The notes: generated by a model not told the origin, from the sequence alone. Positions 26,775-35,456 are shown, counted from the stretch's first letter. The stretch is DNA of 64,000 nt from Paenibacillus sacheonensis (GCF_009909195.1 NZ_JAAAMU010000012.1:62001-126000); one strand, 5' to 3'. Numbers and translations: made by a program.

Positions 26775-26812
26775 AACGAAATAGCGCCCTCCGCAAGGGA
26801 GGGCGCTATTCA
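26775..26812 (-). terminator. Terminator after rplT
   Basis: A 13-bp perfect stem AATAGCGCCCTCC/GGAGGGCGCTATT (26780-26792 with 26798-26810) ends the infC-rpmI-rplT unit. The T-tract is short. Confidence 0.75.
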
Positions 26813-26831
26813 TCTATGCGCTTCAAGTAAA

Positions 26832-27191
26832 CTAGGCGTTCACTTTTTGTTTCGCAAGGTTAGCAAACGCGTTGAACGAGTTGATGTCGTTCACGGCCAG
26901 GTCGGCCAATACTTTACGGTTCACTTCAACGCCGGCTTGTTTCAAACCGAACATGAACTTGCTGTAGGACAGGCCGTTTTGACGAGCTGCCGCATTGATA
27001 CGAACGATCCACAGTTTGCGAATGTCGCGTTTGTGTTGACGACGGTCGCGGTATGCGTAAAGCAAGGATTTCATCACTTGCTCTTTTGCTGTTTTAAACA
27101 GGCGGTGCTTGGAACCGAAATAACCTTTTGCCAGTTTCAAAATTCTTTTACGACGACGTGCGCGGACGAATCCGCCTTTAACTCTTGCCAT
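26832..27191 (-). CDS. rplT: 50S ribosomal protein L20
   Basis: A 119-aa ribosomal protein, full length for the family, starting [19 protein letters not shown] and containing the conserved [11 protein letters not shown] and [13 protein letters not shown] stretches. L20 binds 23S rRNA early in assembly. In Bacillus it also represses its own operon by binding the infC leader. Third gene of infC-rpmI-rplT. Confidence 0.98.
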   Translation of the reverse strand: MARVKGGFVRARRRKRILKLAKGYFGSKHRLFKTAKEQVMKSLLYAYRDRRQHKRDIRKLWIVRINAAARQNGLSYSKFMFGLKQAGVEVNRKVLADLAVNDINSFNAFANLAKQKVNA

Positions 27192-27227
27192 GAGTAGAAA
27201 CCTCCCGAGTATTAGTAAGAATAAAAA

Positions 27228-27431
27228 TTAACCTTTGATGTTCGCAAGACCTTGAGCCAGACGCTTGATGTCGCCGGAAGCCATAAGGGGCTGCGTAGCC
27301 AGAACGCGCTTTTGACGAGCGGATTTACCCGACAGAAGGTGGTTTCTGTAAGCTTTATAACGCATTACTTTACCTGTACCCGTGATTTTGAAACGATCTT
27401 TCAAGCTGCTGTGTGTTTTCATTTTCGGCAT
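27228..27431 (-). CDS. rpmI: 50S ribosomal protein L35
   Basis: A 67-aa basic protein, the normal length for L35, with MPKMKTHSSLKDRFKITGTGK at the start and YRNHLLSGKSARQKR in the middle. It lies 27 bases after infC and 36 bases before rplT, the universal gene order. Confidence 0.98.
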   Translation of the reverse strand: MPKMKTHSSLKDRFKITGTGKVMRYKAYRNHLLSGKSARQKRVLATQPLMASGDIKRLAQGLANIKG

Positions 27432-27458
27432 TTGGAGTTCCTCCTCAAAGAATGTTGG

Positions 27459-27971
27459 TTAGGATGGTTTAGGTGCCAAAATCATGATCATGCTGCGGCC
27501 CTCAAGCTTCGGAACGCGCTCCATGACGCACAAATCGGCTACTTCGCCTGCAAGCCGGTCCAGAATTTTCTGGCCGACGGAAGCATGCGTGATTTCACGT
27601 CCGCGGAAACGAACGGAACATTTCACTTTATCGCCTTCGCCGAGAAACTTCACGACATTGCGGAATTTCGTCTGGTAGTCATTCTCGTCAATGTTTGCAC
27701 GGAACCAAACTTCCTTGGTGTCGACGATCTTCTGGTTCTTGCGGGCTTCCTTCTCTTTCTTCTGCTGCTCATAACGGAATTTGCCATAGTCCATGATGCG
27801 GCACACCGGCGGTTTCGCTGTCGGTGCAACGTTTACGAGGTCCATGTTCAAATCGATTGCCATTTGCAGTGCTTCACGGAAAAGCTTAATGCCGATCTGC
27901 TCGCCTTCGGCGCCTACGACGCGGACTTCTCTCGCCCGAATCTCATCATTGATTTGATGTTCCCTGCTAAT
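27459..27971 (-). CDS. infC: Translation initiation factor IF-3 (AUU start)
   Basis: A 170-aa IF-3 with the N-domain opening REHQINDEIRAREVRVVG and the C-domain ending EGRSMIMILAPK. The open frame extends to an ATG at 28133, but the added residues cross the leader terminator. GGAGGTGG lies just before an in-frame ATT at 27969-27971, the rare start codon through which IF-3 represses its own translation in many bacteria. First gene of infC-rpmI-rplT, preceded by an L20-type leader. Confidence 0.95.
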   Translation of the reverse strand: MSREHQINDEIRAREVRVVGAEGEQIGIKLFREALQMAIDLNMDLVNVAPTAKPPVCRIMDYGKFRYEQQKKEKEARKNQKIVDTKEVWFRANIDENDYQTKFRNVVKFLGEGDKVKCSVRFRGREITHASVGQKILDRLAGEVADLCVMERVPKLEGRSMIMILAPKPS

Positions 27972-28079
27972 AACCTGCCACCTCCAAAGTTTATGAATCG
28001 AGAAGTCGCCTTCTCTCAAAAAGATCAGAAAAGAATGCGTAACGCTCATACTCGCTGATCTGATCTTCCCAGCAAAAGC

Positions 28080-28265
28080 AAAAAATGCGGGTCCGCTCGG
28101 GACCCGCATTTCAATAACCAAGATAAAAGGCATTCCAATCAGCCGACGGCTGAAGCCTGTTCTTAATCATCGATCGCAAACCGTTCAGCCGCAGCCGAAT
28201 AGGTGAGAAGCGGGCGCCTCTGCTTGTGCGTAAACATGACGTTCATAATGTCTCAGACACTTTAC
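28080..28265 (-). promoter_or_regulatory. L20-type leader with terminator before infC
   Basis: Between the promoter and infC the minus strand carries a structured region including GGCTGCGGCTGAACG and a strong terminator, AAATGCGGGTCC/GGACCCGCATTT with a T-tract (28083-28111). In Bacillus, L20 bound to such a leader promotes termination. The identity rests on position and terminator; the L20-binding fold was not modelled. Confidence 0.7.
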
Positions 28266-28271
28266 CGAAAT

Positions 28272-28301
28272 AATATAGCACGTTTCGTTGCCTATAGTCA
28301 A
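28272..28301 (-). promoter_or_regulatory. SigA-type promoter for infC-rpmI-rplT
   Basis: TTGACT (28296-28301) and TATATT (28272-28277) are 18 bases apart on the minus strand, immediately upstream of the leader. Confidence 0.7.
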
Positions 28302-28351
28302 CCTCAGCGTGAAACCGGATCTTGTACGACGCGGGCGTATAACGGCTTCGT

Positions 28352-28417
28352 ATCGAGATTGCGATGATCGCTCCCGTGGTGCTCCGCACCAAAGTCGTTC
28401 TCATTCGCAATCTCGAT
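28352..28417. repeat. Inverted repeat with nested hairpin after the GT2 gene
   Basis: Perfect 13-base arms ATCGAGATTGCGA (28352-28364) and TCGCAATCTCGAT (28405-28417) enclose a second hairpin, GGTGC-TCC-GCACC. There is no T-tract. It lies between the glycosyltransferase stop and the infC promoter. Confidence 0.65.
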
Positions 28418-28448
28418 GCTTCGCCAAACGCCTAAGCAATCGGTTAAG

Positions 28449-29687
28449 CTACACTTGCTTGCTCTGCACCTCTTCGAGACGAAGCACGCGCGTATGCTGC
28501 GTATGGCTCCATTGCTTGTTGTTCTGGGTGAAGAACGCATAGAACGTAATCGGCAGCCACGACAGCTGGAAGATGACCATCGAGAACAGGTGCAAGTACA
28601 TCTTCCACGATTTGATCCCTTCGAGCATCATGACGAGCGGGAACATGACGACCGTTGCCGTGATGGCCACGACCGCGACCCAGCTCGGCAAATAATAATA
28701 AATCGATGCGAACACGTTGTCCGCCGGAATCAAGTTATCCATGTAAAGCAGTGCCGTGACCAGGAAGCCCAGGAACGTATTGTACACCGAGATGGAATAC
28801 AGCGCCGCGTCGAACTTGACGAAGCTGCGCTCCTTGATGCTCTGCCACAAGAGCGGGAAGAAATAACTGCGCGCCACGGTAAAGTGGCCCTGCATCCAGC
28901 GCAGCCGCTGGCGCGCCGAGGCTTTGAACGTAAGGGGCTTCTCGTCGTACACCTTGGCGTCGTAATTGAGTACGGGATGAATGCCGCGTTTCACGCAGCG
29001 CATCGAGAACTCCAAATCCTCGACAAGGCTCGTCGCGCCCCAGCCCATTTCCTTGATCAGCTCGGTGTCGAAGCACATGCCCGTGCCGCCGAGGTAATTG
29101 GCCATGTTCAGGTTACGGCGGGACAGCTGCCACAGCCGGTTGCAATACCAGTACGTGATGGCATAAGAAGCGGTAACCCAGGAGTCCGTCGGATTCTTCG
29201 TATCCAGGTAACCTTGAATGACTTTATGCCCTTCGCACAAATCGTTGTTCATGTGCATCAGGAAGTCGTTGCCCACGAGGTTGTCGGCATCGAACATGAC
29301 GATCGCGTCGTATTGGCGCGGCATCGCCCACAGTTCCTTCAGCATCCATTCGATCGCGTGGCCTTTGCCGCGAAGATGCGGGTTCTTGCGCTCGCAGGCC
29401 GTGACGCCGTAGCTGCGCACGATTTCGGCCGTGTTGTCCGTGCAGTTGTCGCAAATGACGAAGATATCGTAAAGTTCTTTCGGGTAATCCAGTTTCTGCA
29501 GGTTCTCGACGAGCGCCCCGACCACTTGGGCTTCATTGTGCGCGGCGACGAGGACGGCAAACGATTTTTGCGGCTTATGCTGAGCGGTTTTGCGTTTTCT
29601 GGCGATGCCGAACAGGGAAATGCAAAATTGATAAACCCCTACGAAAGCCAAAAAAACTTGAAACAAAATAATAATGGTGTTGATCAT
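28449..29687 (-). CDS. Membrane glycosyltransferase, GT2 (processive type)
   Basis: A 412-aa glycosyltransferase resembling cellulose/hyaluronan-synthase-type enzymes. One N-terminal membrane helix (about 4-26) is followed by a GT-A domain with VLVAAHNEAQVV, the DxD-like FDADN (near 130), LVEDLEFSMRC (the ED base) and the QRLRWM motif (near 270). Three or four membrane helices close the protein. Such enzymes polymerise and export polysaccharide, but the sugar is unknown. AAGGGGG lies 11 bases before the ATG. A GT4 gene lies upstream on the same strand. Confidence 0.88.
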   Translation of the reverse strand: MINTIIILFQVFLAFVGVYQFCISLFGIARKRKTAQHKPQKSFAVLVAAHNEAQVVGALVENLQKLDYPKELYDIFVICDNCTDNTAEIVRSYGVTACERKNPHLRGKGHAIEWMLKELWAMPRQYDAIVMFDADNLVGNDFLMHMNNDLCEGHKVIQGYLDTKNPTDSWVTASYAITYWYCNRLWQLSRRNLNMANYLGGTGMCFDTELIKEMGWGATSLVEDLEFSMRCVKRGIHPVLNYDAKVYDEKPLTFKASARQRLRWMQGHFTVARSYFFPLLWQSIKERSFVKFDAALYSISVYNTFLGFLVTALLYMDNLIPADNVFASIYYYLPSWVAVVAITATVVMFPLVMMLEGIKSWKMYLHLFSMVIFQLSWLPITFYAFFTQNNKQWSHTQHTRVLRLEEVQSKQV

Positions 29688-29988
29688 TACGTTTTGTTAC
29701 CCCCTTGAGACCCCTTTTTGTCATATTCTCTCTGTTCTGTTGGTTGGACAGCCGAGGTATCTATTTTTTGTAAACCACGGCCCTACTGATTTTCCATGCT
29801 GAGCATGCATTTGTCAAAAGTGGAAATCGGCGCTGAGCGCCTGAGAAAGCGGAGAAAAGCGCTTGCATCGGAACTGTAGGGGACTGAACCCCTGTTTTCT
29901 TCCCGATCGCCCTTATTTTCAGCCATTTACAGCAAAAACATGTTTCATTTTTAATGAACGTGAAAGAAAGCTATTTGGTTTCGCCCGA
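29688..29988. other. Gene-free gap between the GT4 and GT2 genes
   Basis: About 300 bases with no plausible gene. A small AGGGG/CCCCT hairpin lies at 29877-29894; its T-tract is absent. I saw no convincing promoter. Confidence 0.6.
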
Positions 29989-31170
29989 TTAACCCCGTGT
30001 GTGACGAATTGATGAACGCGCGGCCGGCTGAATTTCCGTCGTCTGCAGCTTAGCGAGCAGCTCGTCGAATATCGCATCCCACGACTGCCGCAGGCTGTGC
30101 GCGAGTCCCCGGGCTATAAATCGGCTGCGCATGCTTTCGTCGCGATACAGCCGTTCCAACGCATCGCAGAAGGCATCCGCATTCCCTTGCTCGCAGCACA
30201 GACCGTTCCATTCATGCCGCACCGTATCCGTGACGCCTCCGGTATCCGCGCAGACGACGGGCGTACCGCAGGCCATGGCTTCCAGCACGACGTTGCCGAA
30301 TGTTTCCGTCGGCGACGGAAATAGGAACACATCCGATGCCGCGTACCACTGCTGCAGTTCCGGCATGGCGGTAAATCCCAGGAAATGCGCGGACACGCCT
30401 TCCCGAAGCGCCTGCAGCTTGAGACTATCCATGGAGGGTCCGTCTCCGGCCAGCACCAGCGTCGCTTCCGGGCATACGTCCCGCTGAAACTTCGCGAACG
30501 CCGATAGGGCAACGTTGACGTTCTTCTCCGGGGCAAGTCTGCCCGCATAAAATACGATGAACTTGCTGCGCTCCAAGCCGTGTTTGGCCAGCAGCCGCGC
30601 TTTGTCCGCATTCGGATGGTAGGCCTTCGTATCGATGCCCCGCGTCCAGACTTCCAATCGTTTCTCGTCCCACCCCCGTTCCTTCAATTCTCGAAGGGTT
30701 GATGCGGAGGGTACGAACACATACCGGCAATCGGCATGGAACCAGTCGATATACCTCCATAACATCTTAACCATCCATTGGATATTGTAAAACGCCAGAT
30801 AGCGGTCAAAATGCGTATGATACGAAGCGACCAGCGGAATTCGGTGTTTTCGGGCGTAACGAATGCCGAGGAGCCCCATGTTAAACGGCGTCGCGACATG
30901 GATCATCGTCGGCCGAAACGCATGCAGCGCCCGGCGCACATGCAGCGGATTCGGCAGTGCCAAGCGGCACTCCGGGTAGAGGAAGAACGGCAGGCTGACG
31001 AAACGTTCCACAAAGGGTGAAGCTTCCGGCGACGCGGCGGCCGCTGGATCCGGGGCAAACACAAGACAAGGAATGTTCCGCGCGTGCAAGTAATCCGACC
31101 AACGCTCCAGCGTTCGTGCTACCCCGTTGATCTCCGGTGCAAACGTATCCGTGAATATAGCCAGCCGCAT
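29989..31170 (-). CDS. Glycosyltransferase family 4 (GT-B)
   Basis: A 393-aa GT-B enzyme. The N-terminal half has FTDTFAPEINGVARTL and ASYHTHFDRYL. The C-terminal half has FYAGRLAPEKNV and the nucleotide-sugar-binding SPTETFGNVVLEAMACGTP with the EX7E pair. It resembles the group including glycolipid glucosyl- and mannosyltransferases such as DgdA/MgtA. Sequence alone does not fix donor or acceptor. No membrane helix is visible, so it acts in the cytosol, probably on lipid acceptors. Confidence 0.88.
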   Translation of the reverse strand: MRLAIFTDTFAPEINGVARTLERWSDYLHARNIPCLVFAPDPAAAASPEASPFVERFVSLPFFLYPECRLALPNPLHVRRALHAFRPTMIHVATPFNMGLLGIRYARKHRIPLVASYHTHFDRYLAFYNIQWMVKMLWRYIDWFHADCRYVFVPSASTLRELKERGWDEKRLEVWTRGIDTKAYHPNADKARLLAKHGLERSKFIVFYAGRLAPEKNVNVALSAFAKFQRDVCPEATLVLAGDGPSMDSLKLQALREGVSAHFLGFTAMPELQQWYAASDVFLFPSPTETFGNVVLEAMACGTPVVCADTGGVTDTVRHEWNGLCCEQGNADAFCDALERLYRDESMRSRFIARGLAHSLRQSWDAIFDELLAKLQTTEIQPAARSSIRHTRG

Positions 31171-31414
31171 TCCAAATCGCCTCCGCCGTCCGGCTTGCGC
31201 AGTTCTTTCTAGGTAAAAGGTCGCTGCGGCCGGTAGTTTGGAGTGATTGTAAAGGAATTGTATTACCGGGGTATCAAGGCTTCGTGAAGGGTTGATGAAG
31301 AATTGGGATTCAAATTAATACCGGGTTAGCAGGCCGTTGATGCAGCGCAAACATTCGCGGTTTATGCTGTGGAGGAAGAGTCCCAAACTACAACGCATAC
31401 CGGAGGAGATGGCC

Positions 31415-31972
31415 ATGATCAATATGGTTTTCTGGGTGATCGCGCAGGAACAGCGGATATTCTTCTGGGCGAATCGCAGGCCGCCCCATCGGGCCGTGAA
31501 CGTATGGCTGAGCAGATGGCTAGGTACGATGACCCATATGGGAGGCGCATCGTTCACCCTCCTCACGGCCCTGGCCTGCGCGCTCGCCGCCCCTGGCGCA
31601 TGGAGCACGGCGGGCTGGCAGTGCGCTGCGGCCGTAACCGTCAGCCATATTCCCGTCGCCGTCGTCAAACGCAAATTCAGCCGGCTTCGTCCGTATCAAG
31701 CGCTCGCGGAAGTGCATACATGCAGAAAGCCGCTGCGCGACTCGTCGTTTCCTTCGGGTCACACAACGGCTGTATTCGCCTGGCTCACGCCTTGGCTGCT
31801 GATCGATTCCGCGCTGCTTCCGCTCCTCTTGCCGATCGCGGTGCTGATCGGGGGCTCGGTCGCTTGGTCACGCATGTATCTCGGCTTGCATTATCCTTCC
31901 GACGTCACGGTCGGCGCCGTACTTGGTTCATTGTCCTCCGTGCTCGTCTCCGCTGCCTGGTCTTTGATCTGA
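31415..31972 (+). CDS. PAP2-family membrane phosphatase
   Basis: A 185-aa integral membrane phosphatase with the three PAP2 motifs: KRKFSRLRP, SSFPSGHT and SRMYLGLHYPSD. It would dephosphorylate lipid phosphates such as undecaprenyl diphosphate or phosphatidate on the outer face of the membrane. The frame opens at 31337, but GGAGG lies eight bases before the ATG at 31415 (MINMVF), the preferred start. Its last 82 bases overlap the trmB coding region on the other strand. Confidence 0.88.
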   Translation: MINMVFWVIAQEQRIFFWANRRPPHRAVNVWLSRWLGTMTHMGGASFTLLTALACALAAPGAWSTAGWQCAAAVTVSHIPVAVVKRKFSRLRPYQALAEVHTCRKPLRDSSFPSGHTTAVFAWLTPWLLIDSALLPLLLPIAVLIGGSVAWSRMYLGLHYPSDVTVGAVLGSLSSVLVSAAWSLI

Positions 31973-32676
31973 GCCGCGCGCTTCGCAGCCTTGTGAGCAG
32001 CGATCGCCTGCTCGCCGATGACGACTTCGACGCGGTGAATATTATTGCCGCGCTCGACGAACTTGCCCTCGTATTCCGTGAGCACGAGATCGTCGCGCAG
32101 CTCTTCCTTGTGCAGATGCAGCGAAATGCTGCGCATATGCAGCTCCATATCCGCGAAGCTGTTGAGCGAGAACTCGAACAGGGACTGCGAATCGGTTTTG
32201 AGATGAATTTCCCCGAGCTCGTTCAGAATTTCGATATATTTCGCCACGAACCGCGGATGCGTCAGACGGCGGCGCGCATGCTTCGCTTTCGGCCACGGAT
32301 CGCTGAAATTCAAATGGATCCGCTGCACCTCGCCCGGCGCGAACATGCTCTCGATGCCCTCGATATTCGCGCGAAGCAGCGCAAGGTTCGGAGGCTGCGT
32401 CGTTCCGTGCGCCGCTTCCCAGGCATTGCGGGCTTTCTCGCTCGCGCGGCGAATCAGTTCATCGTACATGTCGACCCCGATATAATTAATGTGCGGGTTC
32501 CGCACGCTCATGTCGCTGATGAACTTTCCTTTGCCCATGCCGAGCTCGATATAGATCGGGTTGTCGTTCCCGAAAAACTCGCGCCAGCGTCCTTTATGCG
32601 GCGCCGCATCCAATACGACCAGCTCCGGCTGGGCTTCGATGCTTTCCAATATTCCTTTTCTTCCTCTAAGGCGCAT
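31891..32676 (-). CDS. trmB: tRNA (guanine-N7)-methyltransferase
   Basis: A 261-aa SAM-dependent enzyme that makes m7G46 in tRNA. IELGMGKGKFI is the SAM-binding loop, YIGVDMYDELI follows, and NFSDPWPKAKHARRRLTHPRF is the family signature. The protein is about 40 residues longer than the usual 210-220 aa because of an Ala/Lys/Glu/Thr-rich tail (about 225-261). That tail is encoded where the gene overlaps the convergent PAP2 gene, so overprinting may explain the extension. GGAGG lies upstream of the ATG. Confidence 0.94.
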   Translation of the reverse strand: MRLRGRKGILESIEAQPELVVLDAAPHKGRWREFFGNDNPIYIELGMGKGKFISDMSVRNPHINYIGVDMYDELIRRASEKARNAWEAAHGTTQPPNLALLRANIEGIESMFAPGEVQRIHLNFSDPWPKAKHARRRLTHPRFVAKYIEILNELGEIHLKTDSQSLFEFSLNSFADMELHMRSISLHLHKEELRDDLVLTEYEGKFVERGNNIHRVEVVIGEQAIAAHKAAKRAAQIKDQAAETSTEDNEPSTAPTVTSEG

Positions 32677-32830
32677 AATGCATTCATTCCTCCACGTCTT
32701 CTTAAGCTAGTCCTTATTGTGCCCGAATTCCGTACGCCTTGTAAAGTCCGAATGCCCTTCGCTTGGCTTGAATCCGGGAACCGGCGGAGACGCATCTAAT
32801 CTGGAGCGGTTGTTGCAGCTCTATATAAGC

Positions 32831-32863
32831 AAAATAAAAGCCGAAGGCTCCTCGCCGTCGGCT
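32831..32863 (-). terminator. Terminator after the 61-aa protein gene
   Basis: On the minus strand GCCGACGG pairs with CCTTCGGC and is followed by TTTTATTTT. Confidence 0.75.
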
Positions 32864-32886
32864 TCAGTCGGTTTAGGTTGATGATC

Positions 32887-33072
32887 TTAGTTCAGCAGCT
32901 GCCGAGCGGCGCTCTCCTGCGACTCGAGGATATCATGCAGCTTCTTGCGGGCGGATACTTCGATATTATGGTTACCGTGGAAGCGGATCCCTGCCAGCGA
33001 CATCAATTCTTTTCTCGTTAATTCAACCGTGACTTTCTCGTCGCCCTGCGGAATTTTCACTTGCGTATTCAT
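32887..33072 (-). CDS. 61-aa conserved-looking small protein
   Basis: A small, mostly polar protein: a beta-like start (NTQVKIPQGDEKVTVELTRK) and a helical end (ARKKLHDILESQESAARQLLN). I recognise no named family. AGGTGATG lies just before the ATG, a SigA-like promoter is at 33183-33211, and a good terminator follows. Together these support a real gene. Function is unknown. Confidence 0.75.
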   Translation of the reverse strand: MNTQVKIPQGDEKVTVELTRKELMSLAGIRFHGNHNIEVSARKKLHDILESQESAARQLLN

Positions 33073-33387
33073 TCCTCATCACCTCACTGGTTTATTCATG
33101 CGAATTTCCAAAAAATCAACTTGCTATGAGGAGTAGTGTGAAGGTGGTAAAAGCAGTGATATTGTTGATCTATCGCCCTTTTAATATAACAGTTCATGTA
33201 AGGTTTAGCAAGCCCTTTTTTCAATTTAACCGCTTTCATTTTCCATCTATTTTCCCTGCTTGTACGACAATTTCCAGTGCTTTTTCGGCAGTTCGAGCGG
33301 GGTCATCATGGCGTTTTGCGCCGATATTCGTTATGATTGTAGATAAACGCTGGAACGAATTATTGAAGCAAGAGGAGCTGCAAGCAC
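33073..33387. other. Divergent intergenic region before ytqA
   Basis: About 315 bases that are more AT-rich than the surroundings. It holds the minus-strand promoter below and a TATGAT (33332-33337) that may be the -10 for ytqA; no matching -35 is visible. Confidence 0.55.
33183..33211 (-). promoter_or_regulatory. Promoter for the 61-aa protein gene
   Basis: TTGCTA (33206-33211) and TATATT (33183-33188) are separated by 17 bases on the minus strand, about 110 bases before the ATG. Confidence 0.5.
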
Positions 33388-34356
33388 ATGCACGTTCAAC
33401 TCAAGCCCGATGCCGTCTCCCTCTCTCCTAGATTGTGGAGCGACAAAAGGTTTCATACATGGAATCACGAAATGCGCGAGCAGTTCGGAGGCAAAGTGTT
33501 CAAGGTCATGCTGGACGCCGGCTTCACCTGCCCCAACCGGGACGGGTCCATCGCCGCCGGAGGATGTACCTTCTGCAGCGCGCGGGGCTCGGGCGATTTT
33601 GCCGGAAGCCGCAGGGACGATCTGATCACGCAGTTCAACAAAATCCGGGATTTGCAGCATCAGAAATGGCCGGAAGCGCAGTATATCGGCTACTTCCAGG
33701 CCTACACGAACACGTATGCGCCCGTCGAGGAGCTTCGGGAATATTATGAAGCGATTCTTGCGCAGCCCGGCGTCGTCGGCCTGTCGATCGCCACGAGGCC
33801 CGACTGTCTGCCGGACGACGTGGTCGATTACCTGGCGGAGCTGAATGAACGCACCTACCTGTGGGTCGAGATGGGATTGCAGACGATTCACGAGTCGACC
33901 TCCGCGCTCATTAACCGCGCTCATGACACCGCGTGCTACGAGGATGCCGTGAAACGCCTGCGTGCCCGCGGCATTCGCGTCTGCGCCCACGTCATCTACG
34001 GCTTGCCGCAGGAAACGCACGAGATGATGATGGACACGGGACGCGCCGTCGCCGCAATGGATGTGCAGGGCATCAAGATCCACCTGCTGCATCTCATGCG
34101 CAAGACGCCGATGGTCAAGCAGTACGAGGCCGGGCTGCTGCGATTCCTGGATCGCGATGAATACGTGAAGCTGATCGTCGACACGCTCGAGGTGCTCCCG
34201 CCGGACATGATCGTGCACCGGTTGACGGGCGACGCGCCTCGCGACCTGCTCATCGGGCCGATGTGGAGCCTGAAGAAATGGGAAGTGCTCAACGCCATCG
34301 ACCATGAGCTGACCAGCCGCGATACATGGCAAGGCCGTCTGTGGGAGGCGCCTTAA
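33388..34356 (+). CDS. ytqA: Radical SAM protein, YtqA/TIGR01212 family
   Basis: A 322-aa radical SAM protein. TCPNRDGSIAAGGCTFCS (about 48-65) carries the three cysteines for the [4Fe-4S] cluster in the family's elongated CX(n)CX2C spacing. IGYFQAYTNTYAP and VGLSIATRPDCLP follow, as in Elp3-like radical SAM proteins but without an acetyltransferase domain. The family's reaction is not established; linkage to tRNA modification is suspected. GAGGAGCTG precedes the ATG. The stop is immediately followed by the ytqB start, as in B. subtilis. Confidence 0.9.
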   Translation: MHVQLKPDAVSLSPRLWSDKRFHTWNHEMREQFGGKVFKVMLDAGFTCPNRDGSIAAGGCTFCSARGSGDFAGSRRDDLITQFNKIRDLQHQKWPEAQYIGYFQAYTNTYAPVEELREYYEAILAQPGVVGLSIATRPDCLPDDVVDYLAELNERTYLWVEMGLQTIHESTSALINRAHDTACYEDAVKRLRARGIRVCAHVIYGLPQETHEMMMDTGRAVAAMDVQGIKIHLLHLMRKTPMVKQYEAGLLRFLDRDEYVKLIVDTLEVLPPDMIVHRLTGDAPRDLLIGPMWSLKKWEVLNAIDHELTSRDTWQGRLWEAP

Positions 34357-34962
34357 ATGGGCTTCCTCAGCGTGCTCGGCATGGCGCAGCGGCTGGTGAA
34401 GGAGCGTGCGGCACCGGGAAGCGTCGTCATTGACGCCACGTGCGGCAACGGAGTGGACACGCAGTTTTTGGCGGAGCTTGTCGGTCCGCGCGGAACGGTG
34501 TATGCATTCGACATCCAAGAAGCGGCGCTCGAGCGGACGCGGGCGCGCCTGCTCAAGTCCGCGGGAGACCCTTCGGCGGCGAGCGCCGGCGCACAGCTTC
34601 GTCTCGTGCATGCCAGCCATGCAGATATGGACAAGCATGTTCGCGCCGAGGACCGCGGCGCCATTGCCGCCGTCATGTTCAATCTCGGGTATTTGCCGGG
34701 AGCGGACGCGGATCAGACCGTCATCACGGAGCCGTCCTCCACGCTCGCCGCGCTGGAAGCGTCGCTGCGGCTGCTTCGGCCTGGCGGCGTCATTGCCGCC
34801 GTTCTCTATCCCGGCCATGCCGGCGGGGCCGAAGAAGCGGAAGCTGTCGCCGCATGGGCCGCATCTCTGCCGCAGAAAGCCGGTCAGGCCATGATCTATC
34901 GAATGGTACAGAAGCCCGAAGCGCCTTTTCTTATCGCCATCGAGAATAGACAAGACGGCTGA
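34357..34962 (+). CDS. ytqB: Class I SAM methyltransferase, YtqB family
   Basis: A 201-aa methyltransferase of the putative rRNA/tRNA methylase group. IDATCGNGVDTQFLAELVG is the SAM-binding motif I, VYAFDIQEAALERTRARL is motif II, and VMFNLGYLPGAD contains the NLGYLPG signature. In B. subtilis and Staphylococcus homologues have been linked to methylation of the wobble-uridine side chain mnm5s2U34 in tRNA. The ATG follows the ytqA TAA without a gap, so the two genes are co-transcribed. Confidence 0.9.
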   Translation: MGFLSVLGMAQRLVKERAAPGSVVIDATCGNGVDTQFLAELVGPRGTVYAFDIQEAALERTRARLLKSAGDPSAASAGAQLRLVHASHADMDKHVRAEDRGAIAAVMFNLGYLPGADADQTVITEPSSTLAALEASLRLLRPGGVIAAVLYPGHAGGAEEAEAVAAWAASLPQKAGQAMIYRMVQKPEAPFLIAIENRQDG

Positions 34963-35057
34963 GGAGCGTTTAACGTCCGTACCGTTCACGCTTTAGTCAG
35001 GTTCAAGTTAAGAAGGCAGTCGCAGTCTCGGTATACCACATTAAGGAGGAATTATTC

Positions 35058-35456
35058 ATGGCAGTTCGCAAATTGGAGCATGTCGGCATTATGGTCAGCA
35101 ATATGGAGCAGTCCATCGCGTTTTACACCGAGGTCGTCGGACTGAAGCATCTCTACACGATGATGCATACCGACGGGGTTATTCGCCTGGCATTCCTGGC
35201 GGGAACAGACGGAGAGGAAAGCGAAATCGAGCTGATCGAGAACTATCCCGGCGCGCTGGCCGCCGAAGGCCGCACCCATCATGTCGCCTTCACGGTCGAC
35301 GATGTCGAAGCGGAATTCGAACGGATCAAGAGCCTTGCGGGCGTGAAGCTGCGCGACGCGGAAATCACGACGCTGCCGAACGGCGCGCGGTATTTCTTCT
35401 TCGAAGGTCCGGACGGCGAATTCCTCGAGATGTTCCAGCCTGGCAGAAAGCTGTAA
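35058..35456 (+). CDS. VOC/glyoxalase-family protein
   Basis: A 132-aa single-repeat vicinal-oxygen-chelate protein. LEHVGIMVSNMEQSIAFY (about 6-23) and HHVAFTVDD supply the likely metal-binding histidines, with glutamates in IELIE and the ending GPDGEFLEMFQ. It could be a lactoylglutathione-lyase-like or dioxygenase-like enzyme; the substrate is unknown. A perfect AAGGAGG lies 9 bases before the ATG. It precedes manA by about 100 bases on the same strand. Confidence 0.88.
   Translation: MAVRKLEHVGIMVSNMEQSIAFYTEVVGLKHLYTMMHTDGVIRLAFLAGTDGEESEIELIENYPGALAAEGRTHHVAFTVDDVEAEFERIKSLAGVKLRDAEITTLPNGARYFFFEGPDGEFLEMFQPGRKL

Noticed and set aside
28416-29708. 430-aa plus-strand open frame opposite the GT2 gene
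   Set aside because: Antisense shadow; the minus-strand protein has all GT2 motifs and membrane helices.
31369-32799. 476-aa plus-strand open frame across PAP2 and trmB
   Set aside because: Out of frame with PAP2 and antisense to trmB, with no recognisable domain.
33126-33431. 101-aa plus-strand open frame before ytqA
   Set aside because: No ribosome-binding site; overlaps the ytqA start in another frame and runs through AT-rich promoter DNA.
33331-34989. 552-aa minus-strand open frame opposite ytqA-ytqB
   Set aside because: Spans two well-supported genes on the other strand and shows no domain.
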